This document shows, one piece after another, positions 8,131 to 18,166 of a stretch of 64,000 nt of DNA (the stretch's first letter is position 1; each line of letters opens with the position of its first letter). Made by a program: the position numbers and the translations under genes. The stretch spans positions 32,663 to 96,662 of the forward strand of contig CAWCGF010000014.1 in assembly GCA_963794955.1 (NCBI GenBank), written 5' to 3'. The DNA comes from JAFDVL01 sp963794955. Lineage in GTDB: Bacteria; Acidobacteriota; Blastocatellia; RBC074. The notes under the pieces are model-generated. The model worked only from the letters and a program-made list of their open reading frames with translations, did no database searches and had not been told where the DNA came from.

Positions 8131-10773
8131 TCAGAAGCTAAACCGCATCCCCGTTTCCACTCGTCTTCCTGGCATCGCAGCAATCGCTTGCCCGAAGAAA
8201 GGCGACGTTTGTACCCCAATAAAATTCGTGCGATTCACGTGATTGATGGCATTCGCTACCTGCACATACAACTCTGTCCGATAGCGTTTGTTCGCTAAAC
8301 TCATCCCTGCACCCGGCATCGCGCCCGGCATATCGCCACCATCGCCACCCGCTCGGACGATCCGCATCTGCACTTGTCCACCGCCCTGTTCATTCACTTT
8401 GCCGAAGCCGAAGGCCCAGCTTAAGCGCGTCCCCAGATTTAATTGCCCTGCGCCACGGGCAGTGTTACGCCGCAAGCCGGTCGGACGGTCATTGATGATG
8501 GCATCGCCATTGTTATCAAAGCCGGTCGTGATGTTGTACGGCATCGCTGACAGGTAATTGAAGGTCGTTCCCATGCGCAGCTTTTTGAAGAGCGGATAAC
8601 TCGCCATGCCGAAAACCATGTGCCGAATATCATTCATCGCCGGGCCACGTTCACCCCGCAAATCATAGCTATTCACTGGCAAGCTAAAGGCGCTGTCGGC
8701 TTCGTTCGTCACTTTCGACAACCGATAATTCATCCCGGCGTGAATGCCTTTTGGCAAACTATTCCAATTTACATTGAACATCAGCGTATGCGCGAATGAA
8801 TTGGCGATGGAAGCGACTTGGGTAATATTGCCCTGCGTCGGAAACGGACGACCGAGTCCCGGCAACGGCTGATTGAGGTTGATGCCACGCAACTGATGCA
8901 AGCCACGCGTAAACGAATAGGTCGTCATGAAACGAATGCTGTGCGGCAATTCGCGTTCGACTCCCAGGGACGATTGCACGATGTACGGCATTTGCAGGTT
9001 CGCTTGTTGCTGAATCACACTGGGGGGCAGCGTAGAAGCGGTGCCGCCCGAAAACGGATCAGGATAGCCAGGATTGCGCACGATCAAGTCAGTTTGGTTT
9101 TGACCATTAACACGCAAAATCTGTTCGAGCGTGGCATTGCCAAACCAATCATAAAAAATCCCGCCGCCGCCGCGAATCGTGGTCTTACCGTTTTTGAAGG
9201 GCGACCAGGCAAAACCGGCGCGCGGAGCAAAATTGCTTTTGTCGCTTAGATTCGTTTGCAGTTCGTGCCGCAGCCCAAAGCTCAAAGTAAAGCTTTTATG
9301 TAAGCGCCAATCGTCCTGCAAATACCAGCCGAGTTGATACTGATCGAAGGAGACGGCAGGCGCGCCGCTACGACGTGAATATTGCAACGGGCGATTCGCC
9401 TGAAAGTCGGCGAGGCTGGCAAACGTGAACGTGCCGTTGGTATTGCGCAATTCGCTGCTGCTGTAACTTCCGGCTTCCAACAGCACGCCGGTTCGCACTA
9501 AGTGCTTCTTGAAAAAGGAAAGATCAAGATTGTCCGTGAGTTCGATTTGGCGCGTGTTGCGATCACTCGTCACCTGCGCGCCGCCGCGCGTGAAAGCGTC
9601 CAGCACCATCAGCGTTGGCGCGTTCGACAATGAACGGATGCCAACCTCGCGCCACGTTGTTTGCAAGCGCAGTTCATTGAACATCTTCTTGCCCACTGCG
9701 CCCGAATCCGAGAGCCGGAAGAGATGTTCCGTAGAATCGGTCGTGAACGCGCGATCTGCTAAATCAAAGTTGCCAACGCCGAGGTTTTCCTGCCGATTCG
9801 CATTGCGCTGATATTCGCCGCGCAGCGTATGTGTTTTGGTGAGCGCGTGTTCGATGCGCGTTTGCAGATTCAAACGACGCGAAGGACGACGAATCAAATC
9901 GGCAAAATTGCCCGCGGGCAAAGCCGCAAAAATCGTTTTTGTGTCGTATGAATTCATGCCATCTACGGAACCTGAGATGCCGGTGTGATTCTTCCAAAGC
10001 GGGCCGCTGAAATCCATACCGTAGCGACGATCCTGCTCGGCTCCGCGATATGGAGCAAACGCATTGCGGGCATTCAACGACTCATCACGAAAGCCAAAAT
10101 TCATGCTCCCGTGCCATCCGCTAATGCCGGGCTTGGTGAAGATGTCTACGCTGATAAACCCCGCCTCGTGATTTTCTGCTGCCCATTGATTTGTCCGAAA
10201 GCGAATCTCGCGGATTTGCGATTTGGGCGGAAATTTGCCACCGCCAAAACCATTCACACGAAAGCGCGCCCCCGGTCCCGCCATATTGCGAATCACTTCT
10301 TCAAACTCATCGGGATCATCAGGCAACATCGCTAACTGCGCTTCGGTTAAGACGGAAGAAAAGCCATCTCCGCGTGGATCGGTGTTAGCCTCCTGCTTGT
10401 CCTGCTTGACTTGCACTTCATCTTTGACATTGGCAATGGGCAAGGTAACGAAAAGAGTATTCGCGCCCGGCTTAAGAACGACGGCTTCAAGCAGTTGCGC
10501 TTCAAAACCATCCGCGCTGACCTGGACCCGATAGCTACCCATGGCAAGGCGGGTGAGGCGAGCTTCACCGCCACGATTCGTCTCGGCAGTTTTCGCTTTG
10601 CTGCCGGTCGCTGCTACTTGCACGAACGCATTGCGAATCGCCGCGCCGCGCGGATCAAGCACGGTGACGGTGAGCGAGGCGTCTGTGGGAGGCGGGCTTT
10701 GCGCAGAAGCAAGGCAGAGCGTTAAGACACACCACCAGCACACCAGCACAAATTGTCGTTTGTAGGGTTTCAT
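8131..10773 (-). CDS. TonB-dependent receptor, Oar-like, with carboxypeptidase-regulatory domain
   Basis: Outer-membrane protein of the large acidobacterial Oar-like class, thought to import a ligand or bind surface polymers. A signal peptide spans about residues 1-26 (ends LASAQS). A CarboxypepD_reg-like beta-sandwich follows, from SLTVTVLDPRGAAI to GSYRVQVSADGFEAQ. A plug-like region lies around MLPDDPDEFEEVIRNMAGPG, and the rest is barrel strands ending in ETGMRFSF with a terminal Phe, typical for BAM recognition. The frame could start at 10845, but the ATG at 10773 gives a proper signal peptide directly. It is downstream of, and probably co-transcribed with, the secreted protein at 10875-11810. 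Confidence 0.88.
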   Translation of the reverse strand: MKPYKRQFVLVCWWCVLTLCLASAQSPPPTDASLTVTVLDPRGAAIRNAFVQVAATGSKAKTAETNRGGEARLTRLAMGSYRVQVSADGFEAQLLEAVVLKPGANTLFVTLPIANVKDEVQVKQDKQEANTDPRGDGFSSVLTEAQLAMLPDDPDEFEEVIRNMAGPGARFRVNGFGGGKFPPKSQIREIRFRTNQWAAENHEAGFISVDIFTKPGISGWHGSMNFGFRDESLNARNAFAPYRGAEQDRRYGMDFSGPLWKNHTGISGSVDGMNSYDTKTIFAALPAGNFADLIRRPSRRLNLQTRIEHALTKTHTLRGEYQRNANRQENLGVGNFDLADRAFTTDSTEHLFRLSDSGAVGKKMFNELRLQTTWREVGIRSLSNAPTLMVLDAFTRGGAQVTSDRNTRQIELTDNLDLSFFKKHLVRTGVLLEAGSYSSSELRNTNGTFTFASLADFQANRPLQYSRRSGAPAVSFDQYQLGWYLQDDWRLHKSFTLSFGLRHELQTNLSDKSNFAPRAGFAWSPFKNGKTTIRGGGGIFYDWFGNATLEQILRVNGQNQTDLIVRNPGYPDPFSGGTASTLPPSVIQQQANLQMPYIVQSSLGVERELPHSIRFMTTYSFTRGLHQLRGINLNQPLPGLGRPFPTQGNITQVASIANSFAHTLMFNVNWNSLPKGIHAGMNYRLSKVTNEADSAFSLPVNSYDLRGERGPAMNDIRHMVFGMASYPLFKKLRMGTTFNYLSAMPYNITTGFDNNGDAIINDRPTGLRRNTARGAGQLNLGTRLSWAFGFGKVNEQGGGQVQMRIVRAGGDGGDMPGAMPGAGMSLANKRYRTELYVQVANAINHVNRTNFIGVQTSPFFGQAIAAMPGRRVETGMRFSF

Positions 10774-10874
10774 AAAATTAAGATGGAGTTGAAGCCCGGC
10801 GGTGCCAGAGGGCTTAGACATCAAGTCAACTACGCCTTCCCTCACTGTCGGGCGTCCGCCTCGCTCCTCGCGCG

Positions 10875-11810
10875 TTACTTCTTCTCGAATTTATCGGCTT
10901 TGATCGTCGGATTGATTTTGAATTTTGTCAGTTGCCACTCTTCCGTCATTTTTCCATCCACAGTGCGCGAGATGCGGTGCGGCAACGTGATGCCACCTTC
11001 GGCGCGATAATCTTCAAACCGCAATTGCGTTTCGACCAGCGGTTCTGCGGCGGCGGCAGCCTGCGCTCTGGCCTGCATCTCTTTGGCTTCTTTTTCCATC
11101 TCTTCAGGCGTTTTCTTCTTGTCGCCTTCGCCGTGTGAAAGCTGGCGCGTCATCATCCTCATCGCCGGAGCCTTGCGACCTTGATAGCTGAGCATTAACG
11201 GGAGATGCGTTTTTTGATCCAGGAAGAGTTGGGCGACCAGGCCAATCGCCGTGCCTTTCACGTCAATCACATCCGCCACCCCGTCGGGCGCTTCAGCTTC
11301 CCCCGCATAGCTGCAGTCAAGCTGCACAGCAGTGGGGGCCTGGGCTAAGAAGCCGAGCAGCAACCGCGTCCACTCCTGGCGAATAAAGTTTTGCTGGGCT
11401 TTTTGTTGATCGGGTGAAGCGCCCGGCCCACTCGCCGTCCGAAAAACGAGATTCCCACCGGCAGGCGCATTGTTTTGGACATCCGTCCACACGTTGTCGC
11501 CGTTCAGGACTTCAAGCCGGGTAATCTCAATGTTTGCAAGCGGACTCACCACCGAGGATTTGAAAAATTTATCCGGCAAGAGCATTGCGAGTTCCAGGTC
11601 GCCACCCGTTTCGTTCTCACCCAGCAGTTGTCGGTGCGTGCCAACAATTGCGAGCGTTTTCACCTTGTCACTGCCAAGCGCAGCGCGCGCCTGGCTCAAT
11701 AATTCCTGCGCCCGCGCCGCCTTTTTGACCTCATCCTGATTCAATAACACAGAGGGAAAGCTAAACGAAATCAAAGACGTCAATAACGAAATCAACACTA
11801 TAAATCGCAT
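10875..11810 (-). CDS. secreted protein of unknown function, partner of the TonB receptor
   Basis: 311 residues with an N-terminal signal (hydrophobic residues 3-20). The body has a beta-rich pattern loosely like LolA/LolB-type outer-membrane lipoprotein carriers, with the recurring phrase FLDQKTHLPLMLSYQGRKAP. An Ala/Glu/Lys-rich helical stretch (about residues 230-255) precedes a final beta segment. Similar proteins commonly accompany acidobacterial TonB receptors, but no biochemical role can be assigned. AAGGAG precedes the ATG at 11810 with somewhat long spacing. The gap to the receptor start is about 100 bases, with no terminator visible. Confidence 0.75.
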   Translation of the reverse strand: MRFIVLISLLTSLISFSFPSVLLNQDEVKKAARAQELLSQARAALGSDKVKTLAIVGTHRQLLGENETGGDLELAMLLPDKFFKSSVVSPLANIEITRLEVLNGDNVWTDVQNNAPAGGNLVFRTASGPGASPDQQKAQQNFIRQEWTRLLLGFLAQAPTAVQLDCSYAGEAEAPDGVADVIDVKGTAIGLVAQLFLDQKTHLPLMLSYQGRKAPAMRMMTRQLSHGEGDKKKTPEEMEKEAKEMQARAQAAAAAEPLVETQLRFEDYRAEGGITLPHRISRTVDGKMTEEWQLTKFKINPTIKADKFEKK

Positions 11811-11900
11811 CGTTCAAGTATCTCCTTTCGCCTTTCATTTGTGGCGAGCAAGTGCGAAAGTTCCATTTTTTGCCAAAGAATTCTTGCGTGTCTTGCGAAT

Positions 11901-11986
11901 GTACAGCAAACTTTCCCGTTTAGTTTACTGATGACCCAATAGTCGTCCGTTTGGCAGACAGCAGCAAACAGGAGAGTTTGCTGTAC
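11901..11986. repeat. REP-like palindrome pair (GTACAGCAAACT family)
   Basis: Outer arms 11901-11916 and 11971-11986 pair over 16 bases with one mismatch. Each half contains its own AGCAAAC...GTTTGCT-type palindrome, giving a BIME-like pair. It occupies the divergent gap between 11810 (leftward start) and 12007 (rightward start). Confidence 0.75.
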
Positions 11987-12006
11987 CTTTGCTGAGGAAC
12001 AAATTT

Positions 12007-12970
12007 ATGAGAATCATTCGTTGGGGCTTAATCGGTTGTGGAGACATTGCCCGAAAACGTGTCGCGCCCGCCTTGCGCGACTTACCCAATGTGGAGTTTG
12101 TCGCCGTCAATCGCGCGCAGGCTGAACTTGCCGAGACGTTCGCCCAACAATTTGGCGCACGCAGGTGGTATGCACATTGGCAGGAGTTATTAGCCGATCC
12201 TGAAATCGAAGCCGTTTATATCGCGACGCCCGTGCATTTGCACGCCGAGCAAACTATTGCTGCCGCCGAAGCGGGCAAACACGTGCTATGCGAAAAGCCG
12301 ATGGCGCTGAACGTCGAGGAATGTGATCGGCATGCTAGCGGCTTGCCAGGCGAACGGTGTCAAGCTGGGTATCGCCTACTATCGCCACTTCTACCCGGTC
12401 ATCGCGCGGATCAAAGAACTGCTGGCGAAGGGGGAAATCGGGCAGCCCGTGCTCGCCCAAATCAACGCGTTTGAGTGGAACGATATGCAACCGGACGATC
12501 CGCGCTACTGGTTCTTGACTCGAACAAAATCGGGGGGCGGGCCAATGATGGATTTCGGCTGCCATCGCATTGAAGTGTTGCTGAACCTGTTTGGCCCCAT
12601 CAATCGGGTGCAGGCTTATACGGACGCCTTAGTGTTTGAGCGGGAAGTCGAAGATACGAGCGCGGCGTTTTTCAAATTCGAGGCCGGACTGCGCGCCACC
12701 TTGACCGTGACGCATGCCGCGTTTGAGAGCCAGGACACGTTGGACATTTTCGGGTCGCAAGGTTCGCTACATGTGCCGGTTTTGAATCGCGGAGATTTAC
12801 TGATCAAGACGGCCCAGGGCGAACGCCACGAAGCGCACCCGCCCCATGATAATATCCAGTTGCCTTCCATTGAGGATTTCACGCAAGCCTTACTGGAAAA
12901 TCGTGAGCCACGTGTGACAGGGGAAATCGGACGTGCTGTTGCGCATATCGAGGAACAGATTTATCTGTAG
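12007..12970 (+). pseudogene. Gfo/Idh/MocA family oxidoreductase, split by a +1 frameshift
   Basis: NAD(P)-dependent sugar or inositol-type dehydrogenase family. The N-terminal half (12007 to about 12330) has the Rossmann motif GLIGCGDIARKRV and the signature GKHVLCEKPMALN. At about 12328-12331 (CGGC before ATGCTAGCG) one surplus base shifts the frame. From there the second frame continues the same protein without loss (MLAACQANGVKLGIAYYRHF, through to EEQIYL at 12970). Removing one base restores a protein of about 320 residues, the family length. The ATG at 12007 has TGAGGAA upstream and is preferred over a TTG at 11989. It is either a recent lesion or a sequence error; both halves keep family residues. 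Confidence 0.85.
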
Positions 12971-12992
12971 AGATTATTTCTTGCAAGCTCTA

Positions 12993-14060
12993 TTAGGGTT
13001 TGACAGAGGGCGCTTGTGCGGCCTTTTTCACTTTCTCAAGCATCGTTTGCACTTGTGGGGCATCGGACGCAGCGGGAGCCGCTTGCAGATAGGCTTCCAG
13101 CGCGGCAATCGCCCTGGGATAATCCCGCCGCCGAACATGCAAATTGAAGAGAAATTTATGCGCATACACCATCTGTGCGCCGCCTAGTGCGAGGGCTTTG
13201 TGGAAGGCCTTGTCCGCTCGCTCCAGGTCACTTTCTGTGGGTGGTGTTTTTTCTAATAAGGCCACGCCCAAATTCAAATGTGCCATCGGGAAACTTTCGT
13301 CCAAATTGATGGCCGCGTCCAGATGTTCAATCGCCTCCGGGTATCGTTTTTGATTGACCAGCAGCATGCCCAACCCGATATGTGCCAGCGGATATTTCGG
13401 GCTGACTTGCAAGGCGTGCTGAAACGTCGCTTCGGCCTCTGTCGCTTTTTGCTGCGCCATCTGCGATTCAGCGAGTTTATTGAGCGCAGGCAAGTAGTCG
13501 GGGAATACTTTCAGCGCGTCTTGAAAAAGCGCGACGGCTTCGTCTTGCTTTCCTTCCTTCAGCTTCTTCAGCCCTTGCTCATAACTCTTCCTGGCTGCTT
13601 TGGGCACCTCCTGCGAGAACTCTGCCGCCGACACCATCTTTTGCGATGAAGTTCGCTCGTTACTTTCTTTGAGGCGCAAATACACTTGCACCGAGAAGGT
13701 GCGCGAAACCGTGCCGGAAATCTCCAGGTTTTCTTGCGAGGTTTCATAGGTATGCCCATCGCTCGGCACTACCAGGCGATAGTTATTGTTGGGCAAGGAA
13801 CGAAATTCAAAATTCCCAACTGAATCCGAGAAAGCCTCGCCAAAAATTCCCCCGCTTGCGACCTCCAACACAACGCGCAGCCGTAGTTCCGGCAAGCGTC
13901 CTGAAGGCAGAAAAATTTTGCCACGAATGACGTGGTTGCCACGTGTGGTGCTGCCACTCGTCCCCTGACCGGGCGGTGTGCTTTGCCCGAAAGCCGCGAC
14001 ACAGAGCAAACAGAGAATCATCCAAATTCTCATGAGAGACGGAAACAGCGGTTGGTGCAT
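12993..14060 (-). CDS. TPR-repeat protein with N-terminal carboxypeptidase-regulatory-like domain
   Basis: Exported 355-residue protein. A signal peptide (residues 1-25, ends AAFGQ) is followed by a beta-sandwich domain (VIRGKIFLPSGRLPELRLRV to YRLVVPSDGHTY). Next come about four TPR units, for example ARKSYEQGLKKLKEGKQDEA, then ALNKLAESQMAQQ, AHIGLGMLLVNQK and AHLNLGVALLEK. This domain order is common in Acidobacteria, where it may scaffold envelope complexes; the function is unknown. The start is set by a strong GGAGGTGATT six or so bases before the ATG at 14060. Upstream in-frame codons to 14108 are not needed. Confidence 0.85.
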   Translation of the reverse strand: MHQPLFPSLMRIWMILCLLCVAAFGQSTPPGQGTSGSTTRGNHVIRGKIFLPSGRLPELRLRVVLEVASGGIFGEAFSDSVGNFEFRSLPNNNYRLVVPSDGHTYETSQENLEISGTVSRTFSVQVYLRLKESNERTSSQKMVSAAEFSQEVPKAARKSYEQGLKKLKEGKQDEAVALFQDALKVFPDYLPALNKLAESQMAQQKATEAEATFQHALQVSPKYPLAHIGLGMLLVNQKRYPEAIEHLDAAINLDESFPMAHLNLGVALLEKTPPTESDLERADKAFHKALALGGAQMVYAHKFLFNLHVRRRDYPRAIAALEAYLQAAPAASDAPQVQTMLEKVKKAAQAPSVKP

Positions 14061-14167
14061 AATCACCTCCTGTAGAAAGCCTGATGGTAGAGAATCATGA
14101 AAGGGCAACTGACCGTGGAGAGAGTAACAGAGTTACATTGAATAATGAACTCCTGGGACTGAAAGCG

Positions 14168-14237
14168 AGAAGGGGAGATAGGGAGTGAGGGAGCAACAGC
14201 CTCTTGCGTTCCCCACCTCCCCTTCTCCCCTTCTCCC
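14168..14237. repeat. imperfect purine/pyrimidine inverted repeat
   Basis: A purine run with about 7-base period (GGGAGNN) at 14168-14193 is roughly complementary to a pyrimidine run CTCCCCTT (period 8) at 14213-14237. The best segment is 12 bp (GAGAAGGGGAGA). It lies between the MetE-like stop and the TPR gene start. Confidence 0.6.
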
Positions 14238-14245
14238 AAACAAGA

Positions 14246-15259
14246 CTACCGTCCCAAAAACAAATCGCGCCCTTGCACGAGTGCCGCAATTTTCCGATCC
14301 GCAATTGAACGTTTGTTCATCCAAAACCCACAGTCAGGATGCACCCACTGAATCCGTTCGGCACCGATGATTTGCACGGCTTGTTCGATGCGTGCGGCGA
14401 CGAGTTCCGGCGTCTCGACCGTGTTGACTTTGATGTCAATGACGCCCAGCCCCAGCCCAATGCGCGGCTCAAGGTCTTCTTTGAAATACTGTAATTCGTC
14501 ATAGCCACGAAACGCCATTTCCAACACAACGTGATCGCAATGCAGCGCATTCAGAAAGCCAATCAACTGCCGCCATTCGCCGCGCTGGATAGATTGCCCG
14601 CCGTAATTGCCAAAGCACAAATGAACGCCCTTTTCTTTTGCTTTTGTTGCCGCGTCAAGCACCACATTGATGGCCGCTGCCGCCCATTCGGCGTCGTCCG
14701 GGTGCCCAGTAATATTGGCCTCATCAATCTGAATGACTTCGGGGTCAAGCGCAGCAACCTGCAACGCCAACGCTTGCGCCAACCCCATCGCCAGGTCAGC
14801 ACGCGAACCATAATGATGATCCATCAGCGTTTTGCAAAGCATGTGCGGCCCTGTTAGCGTGAACTTCATGGGATGCTGTGTGCAATCCCGCGCGCGCTGA
14901 TAATCCTGCACCAGGCTCAGCGTGCCCTCGGTGATTACGCCTTCGACCACGCCCGCAGGCACGGCGCGAAAGCCCATCCCTGCCAGCTTCCGAAACTCGG
15001 CAACATCGCCGCGCGTAATGGCAGTGCGAATGCCGCCCATCGGACGAATAAAATATTCGATCATGCCGTTCGTGTCGGGATGATTGACATCCCAGCGATA
15101 TAACTCGCCATCCACGACGACATCTACGCCAGCAAGTTCCTGGATTTTGAAAACAACTTTAGTAGCATCAAGCAAGGCTTGCTGGCTCGGCATGGCAATG
15201 AGCCATTCAGGGACGGGATAAGAACCGACAACAGTAGTGCGAATTGAAGGAATACTCAC
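14246..15259 (-). CDS. cobalamin-independent methionine synthase-like protein (MetE C-terminal domain)
   Basis: 337 residues corresponding to the catalytic C-terminal barrel of MetE, without the N-terminal half. It transfers a methyl group to a zinc-bound thiol. Zinc ligands are visible as the His and Cys of HLCFGNYGG, the Glu of VLEMAFRGYDE and the Cys of VHPDCGFW. The start TTVVGSYP is conserved. The start codon is GTG at 15259 with AGGAG upstream. Such stand-alone barrels use varied methyl donors, so homocysteine methylation from methyltetrahydrofolate is possible but not proven. Confidence 0.85.
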   Translation of the reverse strand: MSIPSIRTTVVGSYPVPEWLIAMPSQQALLDATKVVFKIQELAGVDVVVDGELYRWDVNHPDTNGMIEYFIRPMGGIRTAITRGDVAEFRKLAGMGFRAVPAGVVEGVITEGTLSLVQDYQRARDCTQHPMKFTLTGPHMLCKTLMDHHYGSRADLAMGLAQALALQVAALDPEVIQIDEANITGHPDDAEWAAAAINVVLDAATKAKEKGVHLCFGNYGGQSIQRGEWRQLIGFLNALHCDHVVLEMAFRGYDELQYFKEDLEPRIGLGLGVIDIKVNTVETPELVAARIEQAVQIIGAERIQWVHPDCGFWMNKRSIADRKIAALVQGRDLFLGR

Positions 15260-15293
15260 GAATTTCTCCTAAGTGAATTGGAATAAAGGTACA

Positions 15294-15311
15294 GCAAACT
15301 TTAAAGTTTGC
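15294..15311. repeat. 18-base perfect palindrome GCAAACTTTAAAGTTTGC
   Basis: Perfectly self-complementary and preceded by GTACA as in the 11.9 kb copy. It lies 35 bases upstream of the MetE-like start on the coding strand, a position like that of the other REP-like copies. Confidence 0.75.
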
Positions 15312-15362
15312 GGCTGATTCGGTTAGCGAATCTTCTCATGGATTGCCAAGGGGTGCTGGACA

Positions 15363-16203
15363 TCAAGCCATCACCGCTAACATTCCCAACAGTGGTTGAC
15401 CATATTCCGGCTGCCCGGTGATTTCAATTTGCGCCCTTGCCTGCGCGCGGGATAAGCCTTTCGTTAATAACCGCCAAGCCGTATCAGGGGACATTTGTAC
15501 CTGACAAATTACCGCATCGGCCTCGCCTGTATAGAGTTGCCAGCGCGCGTTTTCGCGGCGGAGTATCCATCCGCCGCCGGCTTCCCCAGTGACGATCAAG
15601 CCGATGCTTGTGCCTTCGTCGGCATTGACCTCTCGATAGGTGTGCGGCAAGCCGCGCAGAAAGGTGTCCAGCACAGGAAAAAGCCACTTCCGACTAGTCA
15701 AAGCAGCTGTGTCTAGGGCATCACGGATTTGTTGTTGATGATGCCATTTCTCCGTATATTCGCGCGCGATGTCAAACCAGTTGGCCGAAGTCTCTTCGCC
15801 TGCCCACGCGACGCCAAATAGTGCGGGTGCGAAGGGATCAAGCGACGCGAACAACTTACACACCTGCGTGCCCGTGAGTTCGTGCAATTGAATCAGCATC
15901 TGCGGGCTGATGCGCTGTGCGGCCTTAACCCACACGGCATTCAGATCATTCAGAAAATCCACAAGATCACGATAGCTTGCAAGCGGCGCATCTGGCGGCA
16001 CCATCGGCGCATTGTCACGTTGAAACGAAAGCCGCCGCAGATCGCTGTCGAGCAAATGAGCAACAATGTCCCGCACTTTCCATGCACCTGCTGCGGTGGA
16101 CTTGTACCAGTCATCGGGCGCAAGATTTTTGAGCAACGCGATGAGTTCAGGTGTGAAGTTCGGCGTAAACGTCGGTGACGAAAATTGGTTCGACAGGTTT
16201 CAT
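15363..16203 (-). pseudogene. DinB/maleylpyruvate-isomerase N-terminal-domain protein, frameshifted near its start
   Basis: Family of small four-helix proteins (TIGR03083-like) that bind a metal and thiol cofactors. The main frame from 16136 downward reads LKNLAPDDWYKSTAAGAWKV and RDIVAHLLDSD, with helix residues H and D as in the family, and later HHQQQIRDAL. Upstream, an ATG at 16203 with AGAGGA starts MKPVEPIFVTDVYAEL in another frame. Deleting one base at about 16155-16158 joins the two as ...YAEL-TPELIALLKNLAPDD..., which matches the usual N-terminus. So one surplus base disrupts the gene near codon 16. Reinitiation at TTG 16136 could still yield a nearly full protein. Confidence 0.7.
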
Positions 16204-16332
16204 AGGCCAAGTCCTCTAGATTATTGCAGCGTAAAGTTGACGAAGAGGATAATCCTCAATACTGAGATGAGCCAGCGAGTCTGGGATTGCTGATGATTGT
16301 GCCAGACAAAAACTCCTTTCTGAAAGCATCTC

Positions 16333-18013
16333 TCACCAGCCAATCGCGCAGCCATCTTTGCGCACGTCCGAACCGCCTGCTAAGGCGCCGCTCACTGGGT
16401 CGAGCATGATCGCCTGATAGCCGCCGAAACTACCCGGCGCGGCAACAAGCTTGTGGCCTTTGCTTTCCAACGCTTTTCGCACGTCTGCGCCAATCGCAGA
16501 TTCCAGCGCAAGGCCATTTTCAAAATGCCGGAAGCGTGGTTGCTCGCCCGCTTGTTGCACATCCATGCCGAAATCGATCATGTTCAGCAACACTTGCACG
16601 TGGCCTTGCGCCTGCATATCGCCGCCCATCACGCCGAACGTAAGCCAGGGCTTATCGTCTTTGAAAACCATGCCAGGAATGAGCGTATGAAAGGGACGCT
16701 TGCCACCTTCGAGCTTGTTGGCATTGGTGGGATCAAACGAAAAGCCTGCGCCACGATTGTGCAGCACGATGCCCGTATCGCCCGCGACCAGGCCGGAGCC
16801 AAAGGCACTAAAGATGCTTTGAATGAAGGATACGCAGTTACGGTCTTTGTCTACGACGGTCAGGTATACAGTGTCTTCACCACCGTTTGGGCCATTCGCT
16901 GTTGGCTCTTGGGCTTGGGAGTTGTTGATGCGTTTGCGTAATCGTGCAGCGTAATCCTTTGAGAGCAATTGGTCGAGCGGCGCTTGATAAAATGCCGGAT
17001 CAGCGATGTGTTTGGCGCGATCCACAAAGGCGAGTTTCTTGGCTTCGACGAGCAGGTGGAGATATTCCGCCGTGTTGTGGCCGAGCGATTTCACATCATA
17101 GCCTTCGAGGATATTGAGCATTTGCAACGCCGCCAGGCCTTGATTGTTTGGTGGCAGTTCATAGACTTTGTAGCCGCGATACGTGGTGCTGATCGGTTCA
17201 ACCCAGGTGGATTTGTGATCGGCGAAATCCTGCATCGTATGCAGACCGCCTTGTGCTTGGGCAAACTTCACGATCTTGTTAGCGAGTTCGCCTTTGTACA
17301 TCACATCGCGTCCGCCTTTGGCAATTAACTTGAGCGAGTTGGCGAGGCTTTTGTTCGTGAAAATTTCGCCTGCGGCCAGCGGTTTGCCGTTCGGCAAAAA
17401 CGTCGCGGCGAAATCGCTGTTGCCTTTGTGCTGCACGCCTTCGCGCCAATCTGTGGCGATGATTTCGCGTGACGGGGAAGCCGCGTTCGGCGTATTCAAT
17501 TGCCGGTTGCAGCACGTTTGCGAGCGTCATTGTGCCGTGACTTTTCAGCAGCGTCGCCCAGCCGTCTACTGCGCCTGGCACGGTGACGGTGTGAATGCCA
17601 TATTCGGGTTTTGTCGTGATGCCGCGTTTTTTCAGTTCGTCAAGGCTCAAGGCTTTCGGCGCGCGTCCGCTGGCGTTCAGAGCTTTTAATTCCTTCTTCT
17701 TCGCGTCCCATATCATCGCAAACAAATCGCCGCCGGGACTGACCATCATCGGTTCGACGACGCACAGCACAGCCGCCGCCGCAATCGCCGCGTCAATTGC
17801 GTTGCCGCCCTGTTGCAGCACACGCAGCCCCGCGGCAGAGGCTAACGGTTGACTGGTCGCCACCATCCCGTTCATTGCGCGCACGACAGAACGCGTGCCG
17901 CCGCGTCGGGCATTAAGGCGGTCGCCAACAGCATTTTGTGATTCAGTGGGTTGGGGCAAAGTGAGCATAAGCATAGAGGCAATCAGGCAATTGGATAGAA
18001 TTTTGTTGACCAT
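16333..18013 (-). pseudogene. ggt: gamma-glutamyltransferase, split by a +1 frameshift
   Basis: Periplasmic, self-cleaving enzyme that hydrolyses or transfers gamma-glutamyl groups such as those of glutathione. The N-terminal half (18013 to about 17470) has a signal region, then GMVATSQPLASAAGLRVLQQ and GGNAIDAAIAAA. A surplus base at about 17467-17470 breaks the motif GFPVSEIIA; the second frame then continues IIATDWREGVQHKGN to the end. The self-processing Thr is kept but its setting is TVYLTVVD rather than the usual TTHxSVVD. The Gly-Gly oxyanion region (FGVMGGDMQAQGHVQV) is intact. The repaired length is about 560 residues, normal for the family. Confidence 0.88.
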
Positions 18014-18024
18014 AAGATTCCGTT

Positions 18025-18114
18025 AAATGTAGAGCAAACTTTCTAGTTTGCTCTGGTCGTCACGAAGGAGCAATGGGGGAAACCTGAGCAAACTAGAAAG
18101 TTTGCTCTACATTT
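18025..18114. repeat. 29-bp perfect inverted repeat of two REP-like palindromes
   Basis: Arms 18025-18053 and 18086-18114 are perfectly complementary, 32 bases apart. Each contains the palindrome AGCAAACT-TTCT-AGTTTGCT or its complement. This head-to-head pair resembles a BIME. It lies just upstream of the ggt start (18013). Confidence 0.9.
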
Positions 18115-18166
18115 TCAAGTGAGTAATTTCGTCAGGCCGGATGATAGCGGCTGACCAGCCGAACGT

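Noticed and set aside
8131..10845. Longer N-terminus of the TonB receptor (72 bases more)
   Set aside because: The added residues precede, and would bury, a normal signal peptide; the ATG at 10773 gives a proper exported protein.
12323..12970. Separate dehydrogenase gene starting at 12323
   Set aside because: It overlaps the first half in another frame and continues the same protein; one surplus base explains both.
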